A DNA stretch of 55,268 nt from JBJHDF01 sp050486405 (GTDB taxonomy: Bacteria > Pseudomonadota > Gammaproteobacteria > Pseudomonadales > Cellvibrionaceae), in the NCBI GenBank assembly GCA_050486405.1, contig JBJHDF010000025.1, forward strand, positions 1 through 55,268, in the 5' to 3' direction. Under the pieces are notes generated by a model that saw only the letters and a program-made list of their open reading frames with translations, made no database searches and was not told the DNA's origin. Position 1 is the stretch's first letter. Each line of letters opens with the position of its first letter. A program made the translations under genes and the position numbers. This document shows positions 8,388 through 16,004 of this stretch, piece by piece.

Positions 8388-11111
8388 CTATTCCAACGCA
8401 CTGCGCGGCGGCAACGGCGCGAGATAGCCCACCAGCAACACCAGCAGGGCGACACCGATAAAGGCCACGGCGCGGGCCAGGCCGCCGGTGGTGACGTCCA
8501 CCAGAAACAGTTTGAGGATCACCACGCCCAGCAGTGCAGCGCCAGCCAGCCAGAAGGCGCGCTGGGCGCGGCGCGCGGCGAAGGCCATCAGTGCCACGGC
8601 GGTGAGGGTCCAGGCCAGTGAGACGCTGGTCTGCACCAACTCCGACTGCCACAGGGTGGCGAGTTGCCAGTCGATACCGGCGTACTGCGCCAGTGCGCGC
8701 AACAGCAAACCGTTGACCCACCAGATCGCCAGCGCCACCGGCACCCAGGACAGCAATCGGATGGCATCGGCATTAAGCCAGGCGCGGACACGAACAAACC
8801 AGTGCCACAGTGCAACAGCGGCGATCACCGCAGACAGTTCCAATGGATTCAATAGCGGCAGGTATGGCAGCGGCGGCGCCACCCCGTTGCTGGTGTTGGC
8901 CAGCAGCATCACGCCGAGCAGCAGTGGCAATACCGGTGCCAGCCCGATCAGCCACCAGGCCCGCTCATGCTGACTCAGCGGCCAGAGCTTGCGCCATTGC
9001 ACCAGGCCCATCAGACCAATGGCGAGGGCGCCGTACAGCATCCAGATGGAAAAGTGCCACACGGGCTCGGCCGGCAAGGCCGTGGACAGACGCCAATGCA
9101 ACTCCAGCCCGCCCAGTAACAGCAGACCCCAGACCCAGGAAGCGTGCAGTGCAGTGCGCAGACCGGCGGGCAGGCCGTCGCCACTCCGGTAGAGAAAGTA
9201 GAGGGCCGCGGCGAACAGCACCGGCCAGCCCAGAGTCCACATCCCGAAAGACGAAGGGTGATAGCCCTCCCCCGCCATACCGACCAGCACCACTGCCATC
9301 GCCGGCCACAGCAGCCACACGGACCAGCCCGGCGCCCGCCAGCCGGTGCGGCGGGACAGCAGATTCCATACAACAGCGGACGCGGTCAGCGCCAGCAAAG
9401 ACAGCATGATCACCGCCGTCTCGTTGTCTCCCAACAAACGGTAGGAACCGTCGCCGAGCAGTACCAGCCAGACCACCAGTCCGGCGGCCCAAAGCCAGGC
9501 CGGTGCCTCGCCGCCCCGGTGTTGCCGCCAGAACCAGCCGCCGACAAACCAGCCCAGCGCCAACACCGGTATCATCAGGAAGAAGGTGGCGTCGTCGACA
9601 CCATTACCCAGCGCCCAGAGAGCCGCCACCGAGGCCAGGCACAGCAGCGCAATGCCGCTCCAGCGCAGGCGGCGGTGCTCCTGGGTCAGACCTGCCCAGA
9701 GCACACCCAGACCCTGCAACGTCCAGACCATGGTCGTCCAGACGGCGGTAAATGCCAGGGGCACCGCCAGGGTGGCAAAGCCCCCGCCAATGGCGAAAAA
9801 GCTTTTGGCCAGATAACCGGTGCGTTCGCGCCGATAGCGCCACAACAGATACCCCAGCGGCAGATACAGGAGCGCAAAGCCCAGGGCGGACAGGGCCTCA
9901 CCGTATTGCCAATCGGCGGTCATTCCCGCCTGCAGGGTGTATCCCACCAGCGGCGTGCCGAACACCAGAGTGCCGTCGACAAAGCCGCCGGTTTTCACCG
10001 GGTGGCGCAGGGCAAAGAGTACGGCCAGCAACCCGAACAGCAGCAGGTTGGCCAGCAGAAAAAACTGACTGCTGGCGTAGTATTCCGGCTGATAGGCCGC
10101 CAGCCCCCAATAGCTCGCCATACCAAAGGTAAAGACAAAACCCACCAGGTTCAGCGGCAACCAGGATTCCCGGAGACTCACCGCCAGTATGCCCAGACTG
10201 AGCAAGCCGTAGTAACTGAACAGGGCAATATGACTGCCCTCACCCGTGGACAGCAGCACCGGCGCCAGATAGCCGCCCAGACTGGCCAGCAGTGCAAGAC
10301 TCAAAGCGCGCTGCCGCACCGCCAGCCAGACACTGCCGGCGCAGATCAGTACCATCGCGGCAAAGGTGAAAGTCAGCGGCAGCACCGCGTAGAGACGAAA
10401 GGCGGCAAAGCCGGTGAGATACAGCGCGCCGATGCCACCACCCTGCAGTATCAGACTGTAGAGCGGCACCCTGAGCCGCAACCGCCAGCCCAACGCCAAC
10501 AGCGCCGCCGCCAGCAGCGCCGCGCCCAACAGACGAAACTCGATGGGCAAAAGATCCCGCTCGGCGGTGTATTTGAACAGATAGGCGAGCCCGAAAAAGA
10601 GCAGCAACACCCCCAGTTTTGCCAGGGGATTACCGCGCAGAAACCAGCTGATGACACCGGCAAAGGGGTTGTCGGCAGAGGCGCCAGCCCGCGCTGCGGG
10701 GGACGGTGTCGGTATTGAAGGTTGCGTCGGCCTGGAGGGCTGCTCCGGCCCGGACGATGGTACCGGTGCGGAGGCAGGCGGTGCGGTTACGGGCGGCGCA
10801 GAAGGCGGCGGAGCGGTGGTTGCGACCGCCACTGCACTGACTGCGGCGGGTTCCGCTACCGGGGGAGAGGTTGGCGAGGCCGGTTTGTCTTCTGATACCG
10901 GATCTGCCGGTGCCGGACTTTCCGCTACCGGCTGCGCACTGCCGGGCGGCTTGATCAGCGCATCTTCCCGGTCGCGCCGTTTCAGCTCCTGTTCCAGCGT
11001 CGACAACCGCTGCTGCAGATTGTACACCCGCCGCTGCAATTCACCGCTGCGCGCCAGGGCGACAATGGCCAGCACCAGGGCCAGTAAACCCAGTAAGGAC
11101 ATCATGACCAC
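8388..11111 (-). CDS. DUF2339 polytopic inner-membrane protein
   Basis: This 907-residue protein matches the DUF2339 family. An N-terminal membrane helix (about residues 4-20) is followed by a short coiled coil (about 23-46, rich in Gln, Leu, Glu and Arg). A Pro/Ala-rich linker (about 50-150) leads to a long array of more than twenty hydrophobic segments, starting with LAKLGVLLLFFGLAYLFKYTAER. The start is taken as the GTG at 11111, five bases after AAGGAG; the ATG at 11105 is an alternative two codons further in. Function is unknown for the family; a membrane sensor or envelope role has been suggested from topology only. It is GC-rich, unlike the trio downstream on the same strand, and a 158-bp gap separates them, so co-transcription is uncertain. 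Confidence 0.85.
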   Translation of the reverse strand: MVMMSLLGLLALVLAIVALARSGELQRRVYNLQQRLSTLEQELKRRDREDALIKPPGSAQPVAESPAPADPVSEDKPASPTSPPVAEPAAVSAVAVATTAPPPSAPPVTAPPASAPVPSSGPEQPSRPTQPSIPTPSPAARAGASADNPFAGVISWFLRGNPLAKLGVLLLFFGLAYLFKYTAERDLLPIEFRLLGAALLAAALLALGWRLRLRVPLYSLILQGGGIGALYLTGFAAFRLYAVLPLTFTFAAMVLICAGSVWLAVRQRALSLALLASLGGYLAPVLLSTGEGSHIALFSYYGLLSLGILAVSLRESWLPLNLVGFVFTFGMASYWGLAAYQPEYYASSQFFLLANLLLFGLLAVLFALRHPVKTGGFVDGTLVFGTPLVGYTLQAGMTADWQYGEALSALGFALLYLPLGYLLWRYRRERTGYLAKSFFAIGGGFATLAVPLAFTAVWTTMVWTLQGLGVLWAGLTQEHRRLRWSGIALLCLASVAALWALGNGVDDATFFLMIPVLALGWFVGGWFWRQHRGGEAPAWLWAAGLVVWLVLLGDGSYRLLGDNETAVIMLSLLALTASAVVWNLLSRRTGWRAPGWSVWLLWPAMAVVLVGMAGEGYHPSSFGMWTLGWPVLFAAALYFLYRSGDGLPAGLRTALHASWVWGLLLLGGLELHWRLSTALPAEPVWHFSIWMLYGALAIGLMGLVQWRKLWPLSQHERAWWLIGLAPVLPLLLGVMLLANTSNGVAPPLPYLPLLNPLELSAVIAAVALWHWFVRVRAWLNADAIRLLSWVPVALAIWWVNGLLLRALAQYAGIDWQLATLWQSELVQTSVSLAWTLTAVALMAFAARRAQRAFWLAGAALLGVVILKLFLVDVTTGGLARAVAFIGVALLVLLVGYLAPLPPRSALE

Positions 11112-11179
11112 AGAGTCTCCTTGTCAAACAGACAGGCACCACCTCACCTGCAAATTATTGTCAGAAACCATCTCATAAA

Positions 11180-11345
11180 CGTAGCGAGTGCGCGGTTGGT
11201 GGTGCCCGCCGGAGCGCAGGAACCGCACGCCTGCATGGACGCAGGCGGTAGAGCGACGCAGGAGCCAAAGCCGCAGTGTATACGCAATACATGAGGATTC
11301 CGAGCACCGCCGGACGCCGCCAGACGTGCGCGCAGTAGTTTATGC
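11180..11345. repeat. GC-rich intergenic palindrome-bearing element, possible REP-like dispersed repeat
   Basis: The stretch between the DUF2339 and DUF1820 genes has no convincing reading frame. It contains a perfect 7-bp stem, CGCCTGC (11228-11234) paired with GCAGGCG (11241-11247), then GACGCAGGAGCC and a run with CGCAGTGTATACGCAATACATGAGG followed by GCACCGCCGG. Base composition and mosaic short palindromes resemble intergenic dispersed repeats of marine gammaproteobacteria. No second copy was noticed in this window, so the repeat status is inferred. Confidence 0.35.
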
Positions 11346-11353
11346 GATGGCTT

Positions 11354-11692
11354 CTAGTCGCTGTCGGGCTTTGGGCCGGGCACAGGTCCCCCAAAGGGAA
11401 AGTGGGCAATCTTCTCTCCCTTGTACTCACTGATCCGGGCGGTGCCCTCCTTCTCCATCTCGTCGATACGCACCACGGCGTGCAGGGGAATGTAGGAGCG
11501 GGTGACGCCGGAAAACTCGGTTTTCAGCTTCTCTTCGGCGGGGTCCACCAGCACAGCGCTGCGTTCGCCAAATACCAGTTCCTCGACTTCGATAAAGCCG
11601 TACATTTCACTTTGATAGATGGCGCCGGCAAAAATCTCGTAGATCTTGCCCTGGTTGTGGAAAATCACGCGGTAGACGGGTTTGACAGCCAT
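11354..11692 (-). CDS. DUF1820 family protein
   Basis: This is a 112-residue soluble protein that fits the DUF1820 family in length and in motifs such as PVYRVIFHNQGKIYEIFA near the start and a C-terminal IAHFPFGGP. The start chosen is the ATG at 11692, preceded by GGAG; longer in-frame starts add an unrelated Cys-rich N-terminus. The fold is probably a small beta barrel. No biochemical role is established for the family. It is transcribed divergently from miaB, with 138 bp between the starts. Confidence 0.82.
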   Translation of the reverse strand: MAVKPVYRVIFHNQGKIYEIFAGAIYQSEMYGFIEVEELVFGERSAVLVDPAEEKLKTEFSGVTRSYIPLHAVVRIDEMEKEGTARISEYKGEKIAHFPFGGPVPGPKPDSD

Positions 11693-11830
11693 GGTGCTCC
11701 GATCGGTAAAAACTGTGTAATAAACGCATTTAAGGGGCGCAGAATAGCACAAACCGCCCATGGAATCCCCGCTCCAAGAGGGCTATAATGCCGCCCCTTG
11801 CCAACTGCATACTTTTTAACCAGGCACACT

Positions 11831-13213
11831 ATGTCCACCACCGACGCCCCGGCCAAAAAGCTGTATATCAAGACCCACGGCTGCCAGATGAACGAGTACG
11901 ACTCGGCGCGTATGCGCGACCTGCTGGGGGAGTCCCACCAGATGGTGGCCACCGAGAGCCCGGAAGAGGCGGACGTGATCCTGATCAACACCTGCTCCAT
12001 CCGCGAGAAGGCGCAGGAGAAGCTGTTCCACGAATTGGGCCGCTGGAAGCAGCTCAAGCAGGCCAGGCCGGATCTGGTGATCGGCGTGGGCGGCTGTGTC
12101 GCCAGTCAGGAGGGCGACGCCATCGCCAAGCGGGCGCCCTTCGTGGACCTGATCTTCGGCCCCCAGACCCTGCACCGTCTGCCGGAGATGATGGAAACCC
12201 GCCGCAGCGGCGACGGCGCCGTGGTGGTGGATATCAGCTTCCCGGAAATCGAAAAGTTCGACCGCCTGCCGCAGCCCGACGCGGACGGCGTCAGCGCCTT
12301 TGTGTCCATCATGGAGGGCTGCTCCAAGTACTGCACCTTCTGCGTGGTGCCCTACACCCGGGGCGAGGAAGTCAGCCGCCCGGTGGCGGATGTGCTGGCC
12401 GAGGTGGTGCACCTGGCGGCCCAGGGCGTGCGTGAAGTCAACCTGCTGGGCCAGAACGTCAACGCCTACCGTGGCGCCAGCGACAGCGGCGAACCTGTCG
12501 ACCTGGCGGAACTCATTACCCTGGTGGCTGCGGTGGACGGCATCGACCGCATCCGCTTTACCACCTCCCACCCGGTGGAGTTCAGCGACGCCCTGATCGA
12601 TGTCTACGCCGAGGTGCCGGAGCTGGTCAGCCACATCCACCTGCCGGTGCAAAGCGGCTCGGACCGCATCCTGATGGCCATGAAACGCGGCCACACGGTG
12701 CTGGAATACAAATCAAAAATCCGCCGTCTGCGCGCCATCCGCCCGGATATCAGTATTTCCTCGGACTTTATCATCGGCTTTCCCGGCGAAACCGAGGCGG
12801 ACTTTGCCGCTACCATGAAACTGATCGAGGATATCGGTTTCGACACCTCCTTCAGTTTTATCTACAGCGCCCGCCCAGGCACTCCGGCGGCGGACCTGCC
12901 CGATGACACCCCCATGGAAATAAAAAAGCAGCGGCTGAAAATTCTGCAGGATCGGATTACGCAAAACGCTTTTGCCATCAGCCGGCGTATGGTGGGCAGT
13001 CGCCAGCGCATACTGGTCAGCGGTTACGCCAAAAAAGACCCGGGGCAGTTGAGCGGCCGCACGGAAAACAATCGTGTGGTCAACTTCCGCTGCGACAATC
13101 CGGAGTTGATTGGCCAGTTTGTGGAAGTTGTAATCGAGGAAGCGCTGCCCAACTCACTGCTGGGCAGCCTGAGCGCCGCTACTCGCACTCGGGAACCCGA
13201 ATATACTCGTTGA
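11831..13213 (+). CDS. miaB: tRNA-2-methylthio-N6-dimethylallyladenosine synthase
   Basis: This is a 460-residue radical-SAM methylthiotransferase that adds the 2-methylthio group to i6A37 of tRNAs reading UNN codons. The N-terminal UPF0004 domain supplies the auxiliary cluster cysteines C18, C55 and C89. The radical-SAM motif GCSKYCTFC gives C164, C168 and C171. A C-terminal TRAM domain carries GRTENNRVV. The start is the ATG at 11831, with AGG six bases upstream; eleven extra in-frame codons further upstream look non-coding. In enterobacteria miaB is followed directly by ybeZ, ybeY, ybeX and lnt. Here the same order is kept, but about 6.5 kb of unrelated genes intervene. The last 35 bases overlap the 3' end of the converging lipoprotein gene. 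Confidence 0.96.
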   Translation: MSTTDAPAKKLYIKTHGCQMNEYDSARMRDLLGESHQMVATESPEEADVILINTCSIREKAQEKLFHELGRWKQLKQARPDLVIGVGGCVASQEGDAIAKRAPFVDLIFGPQTLHRLPEMMETRRSGDGAVVVDISFPEIEKFDRLPQPDADGVSAFVSIMEGCSKYCTFCVVPYTRGEEVSRPVADVLAEVVHLAAQGVREVNLLGQNVNAYRGASDSGEPVDLAELITLVAAVDGIDRIRFTTSHPVEFSDALIDVYAEVPELVSHIHLPVQSGSDRILMAMKRGHTVLEYKSKIRRLRAIRPDISISSDFIIGFPGETEADFAATMKLIEDIGFDTSFSFIYSARPGTPAADLPDDTPMEIKKQRLKILQDRITQNAFAISRRMVGSRQRILVSGYAKKDPGQLSGRTENNRVVNFRCDNPELIGQFVEVVIEEALPNSLLGSLSAATRTREPEYTR

Positions 13214-14243
13214 ACACCACCCGACGGGTGTCCGGAATCAGTAAAAACATATAGAGCGGTGGTTCGATCACAGGCAAGGTGGGGTCGTAACAAGTGAGGC
13301 CGCGCACCCGCTCAATATCCAGTTGCAGACGATCGCCCCTATCCAGCACTTGAGTGATCCCGTACCCATAGATGGGATACGAGCTCCAACCATCGTGCAG
13401 CAATACCACCTGATTATTGGCAAAGTCCACTTCCGGCAGCGGCTCATCGGTGGCGATGGCATACCAGAAGGAAGTGAAGTCGTCGGCGTCATCCAGCACC
13501 AGAAAATGCTTGTATGGCGGTGCACCGGGCGGGCCGGGCGTCCCGGCCACACCCGTCTTCAATACCTGGTGTTGCAGTGGCACACCGCCGCCCTCATCCC
13601 CCGCTTCCTCCTGGGCATCGCATGGGTAGGTCACCCACCGCTCGCGGACGATCAACTGAAGCCCAGGGTTGCTGGGAACCGACACAAACTGGTAGGGGGA
13701 GGTCAGAACCTGAGTCACAATGCAGTCTTCACCCGGGCGGGCCAATACCACATCCAGCAGCAGCCTGCGACCGTCCTCCTGATCATAGGCCGACTCCACG
13801 CCTATCCCATGGCCTCCAGTCATAGCAAGGCCATAGCTCAGCAGAACAACTTTATTGGCGCTGAAGTCCACTTCGGGGATCGCTATGCTGGAGTCGTATA
13901 GCGCCAGCGCGGCCGCCAGTGCGTCGGCATCCTCCAGCACCTGCACGGCACGGGGGCCGGGCACTCCCGTATCCGGGTGCTCGCCCTGCGCCAGCACGGT
14001 AACCTCCAGCGCTTCCAGTCCATTCTCAGGTTCCGGCTCCGACTCCAACTCTGACTCAGGTTCTGGTTCTGGTTCTGGTTCTGGCTCCGGGTCCAGCTCC
14101 GGTTCAGGCTCCGGTTCAGGCTCCGGTTCGTTCCAGAGGTCCTGGGCAAACTGCTCAGGAGCAGTCTTGCTATCGCCGCTGCAGGCCGGCAGCAACAGAA
14201 TCATAGCGAACACAGCCGCTATTCCAGTCAGTTTCTGCTTCAC
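13179..14243 (-). CDS. Lipoprotein with Glu-Pro repeat linker and two tandem PrcB-like domains
   Basis: This 354-residue protein starts at a GTG (14243), seven bases after AAGGGAG; longer in-frame versions would read through the miaB remnant and are rejected. A lipobox gives Cys21 (LLLPAC). Residues about 35-75 are an acidic, low-complexity Glu-Pro repeat with occasional Leu, Ser and Asp, a likely extended spacer. Two homologous domains follow (about 80-215 and 220-354). Each contains a P(E)VDF strand, then VVLL, a Gly/Tyr-rich turn, a hydrophobic strand set, and a Cys pair (C...YPC and C...PEC) that could form a disulfide. The pattern resembles the C-terminal domain of protease-complex protein PrcB; this is family-level inference. 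The gene converges on miaB with a 35-bp coding overlap and lies in the cargo that separates miaB from ybeZ. Confidence 0.65.
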   Translation of the reverse strand: MKQKLTGIAAVFAMILLLPACSGDSKTAPEQFAQDLWNEPEPEPEPEPELDPEPEPEPEPEPESELESEPEPENGLEALEVTVLAQGEHPDTGVPGPRAVQVLEDADALAAALALYDSSIAIPEVDFSANKVVLLSYGLAMTGGHGIGVESAYDQEDGRRLLLDVVLARPGEDCIVTQVLTSPYQFVSVPSNPGLQLIVRERWVTYPCDAQEEAGDEGGGVPLQHQVLKTGVAGTPGPPGAPPYKHFLVLDDADDFTSFWYAIATDEPLPEVDFANNQVVLLHDGWSSYPIYGYGITQVLDRGDRLQLDIERVRGLTCYDPTLPVIEPPLYMFLLIPDTRRVVFNEYIRVPECE

Positions 14244-14333
14244 GTCAACACTCCCTTGAAATCCAAGTCGTAGCCCTTTGTAACAGTCCGGCCCACACAC
14301 TTCAACCAGCGCCTTGTAAAACTTTGTAACCCA

Positions 14334-14372
14334 TACAGTTGATCGGCCGCACGGAAAACAACCCTGTTCCAA
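14334..14372 (+). pseudogene. Short miaB TRAM-motif remnant (scar)
   Basis: The 26 bases beginning CAGTTGATCGGCCGC at about 14337 differ by a single base from miaB at about 13047-13072, and the match fades afterwards. Read in the miaB frame the remnant gives L-I-G-R-T-E-N-N, against L-S-G-R-T-E-N-N in the intact gene. It has the same orientation as miaB, lies outside any gene and cannot be expressed. It is best explained as the edge of a miaB fragment carried in with, or duplicated by, insertion of the halogenase/receptor cargo. Confidence 0.55.
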
Positions 14373-14402
14373 CCCTTGCAGTATGTGTATCGAGACCCAG
14401 GA

Positions 14403-15896
14403 TCAATAAAGATCCTTGAGAAAATCCGCATGCCGGGGCGCATGTTCGACGCCCTTGGAAATGGCTCCACGGATCTTGCCAAACACCGTCTCCAGTTGTC
14501 CGGAATCCAACCCCCTGACCTCCGATTTGCATTGCTTGGGCACCAGTTGGAAGCCGTTGTACATGGCAAGCCAACTGGGCGTGTCAAAGGTTTCCCGTTC
14601 GTGCAAGAGTACAGTTCCATCTTCGGCAAAGAGCGCGATTTTTTCGGCCAGGGATTCGGGCATTTCCATATCCTGAATCTGCCGCCAAAATCCGCTGTCG
14701 GTGCGGGTGCTGGATTTGTAGTGCAGCACAATAAAATCCCGGATACGTTCGTACTCCAGCCGGTTCATAAGATTGGCTTCGGCAATATTTTTCGGGTCCA
14801 ATTTCAGATCCGGCATATATTGCAACAATTTATAAATGCCCGTTTGAATCAGGGAAATGCTGGTGGACTCCAGTGGTTCTATAAAACCGCTGGCCAGCCC
14901 CAGGGCGACGCAATTACCGTTCCAGAAGTCCTTTCTGATGCCGGTGTTAAATCGGATCAGACGAGGTTCCGTTAAGGGCTCGCCGTCCAGATTGGCCAGC
15001 AGCTTTTGTTGCGCCGCCTCGGGATCAATATACTTGCTGCAGTAAACGTAACCATTGCCTTTGCGATGCTGCAGCGGTATGCGCCACTGCCAACCCTCCT
15101 CCAGTGCCGTGGATGTCGTGTAAGGCAGAGGGTCGTCGCCGCTTTCAGTTTGCACCGCAATAGCGCTATCGCAGGGCAACCAATAACTCCAGTCTTCAAA
15201 CCCGGTTTCCAGACACTGTTCGATCAGCAGCGCCCTGAATCCCGAACAGTCGACATACAAATCCGCTTCGAGCAATTGCCCATTTTCCAGTTGGACGTTG
15301 GCCACACCGCCATCCTCTATAGACCTGTTGGCGGCAACTATTTTACCTTCGATTCTGACCACACCGCGTTCCTCTGCGTAGCGACGTAAAAACGCCGCGT
15401 ACAGGGACGCGTCAAAATGGTAGGCGTAGTTGTACCATGCCAGGAGAGTATCCGCGTTCTCGTCCGGTTGGGCAAAGCGTCCAGCGCGGGCCATGCCGAT
15501 CGCCAGCGAGAACTCTTCCAGGTTGAATCTGTGGCCTTCGTGATAGAGTTTGAGCCAGCATTGATAAAAGTCCTGCTCGGCGATGGGCAGGCCATAGGCG
15601 GCAAAGGGATGAAAGAATTTGTGGTCTTTTCGCAACCAGTCACGAAATTCAATGCCCAATTTGAAAGTGGCCTTGGTGGCACAGATAAACTCTCTTTCCG
15701 ATATCCCCAATTGGTAGTGCAATTGACGAATTCCGGGTACCGTGGCTTCGCCAACGCCCACGCCGCAAATCTCTTCCGATTCCACCAGTTGGATACGCAC
15801 ATTATCATCGCGGTACCTGTGGGAAATAGCGGCGGCGGCCATCCATCCGGCGGTGCCGCCACCCACGATCAGAATGCTGTTTACTGTTTTGATCAC
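14403..15896 (-). CDS. Flavin-dependent tryptophan-halogenase-like protein
   Basis: This 497-residue protein belongs to the PrnA/tryptophan 7-halogenase family. It has an FAD-binding GGGTAG (residues 12-17), a catalytic lysine at K79 in ATFKLG, the family signature WQWRIP (269-274) and the catalytic-region glutamate E343 in EPLEST. With this start the lysine falls at the same number as in PrnA (K79), and E343 is three off PrnA E346. The start is the GTG at 15896, six bases after AGGAG; an upstream frame start would fall inside the receptor's terminator. In Xanthomonas, Caulobacter and Cellvibrio-like bacteria such halogenases sit beside TonB-dependent receptors in carbohydrate-uptake loci. 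Their substrate there is not established and need not be free tryptophan. The flavin reductase partner is not in the window. Confidence 0.9.
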   Translation of the reverse strand: MIKTVNSILIVGGGTAGWMAAAAISHRYRDDNVRIQLVESEEICGVGVGEATVPGIRQLHYQLGISEREFICATKATFKLGIEFRDWLRKDHKFFHPFAAYGLPIAEQDFYQCWLKLYHEGHRFNLEEFSLAIGMARAGRFAQPDENADTLLAWYNYAYHFDASLYAAFLRRYAEERGVVRIEGKIVAANRSIEDGGVANVQLENGQLLEADLYVDCSGFRALLIEQCLETGFEDWSYWLPCDSAIAVQTESGDDPLPYTTSTALEEGWQWRIPLQHRKGNGYVYCSKYIDPEAAQQKLLANLDGEPLTEPRLIRFNTGIRKDFWNGNCVALGLASGFIEPLESTSISLIQTGIYKLLQYMPDLKLDPKNIAEANLMNRLEYERIRDFIVLHYKSSTRTDSGFWRQIQDMEMPESLAEKIALFAEDGTVLLHERETFDTPSWLAMYNGFQLVPKQCKSEVRGLDSGQLETVFGKIRGAISKGVEHAPRHADFLKDLY

Positions 15897-15910
15897 TTTG
15901 TTCTCCTGCA

Positions 15911-15949
15911 TTACAAAAACGCCCCCCACCGCTTGCAGCAGTGGGGGGC
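15911..15949 (-). terminator. Rho-independent terminator between the receptor and the halogenase
   Basis: On the minus strand a perfect 9-bp stem, GCCCCCCAC with GTGGGGGGC (15949-15941 and 15929-15921), encloses an 11-base loop. It is followed directly by GTTTTTGT. It lies 55 bp after the receptor stop and just before the halogenase Shine-Dalgarno, so it should limit read-through from receptor to halogenase. Confidence 0.8.
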
Positions 15950-16004
15950 GCAGGTTCTATTTACCAGGCAAGGAAATAGATATCCCTGTCTATTAACCCG
16001 GCTT

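Noticed and set aside
9144..10718. Plus-strand open frame of 524 codons opposite the DUF2339 gene
   Set aside because: Gln/Arg/Pro-rich translation typical of antisense to a hydrophobic GC-rich gene; no export signal or domain.
14030..14135. Short tandem repeats that might suggest a CRISPR or a VNTR locus
   Set aside because: They are Glu-Pro codon repeats inside the lipoprotein gene; there are no spacers of uniform length.
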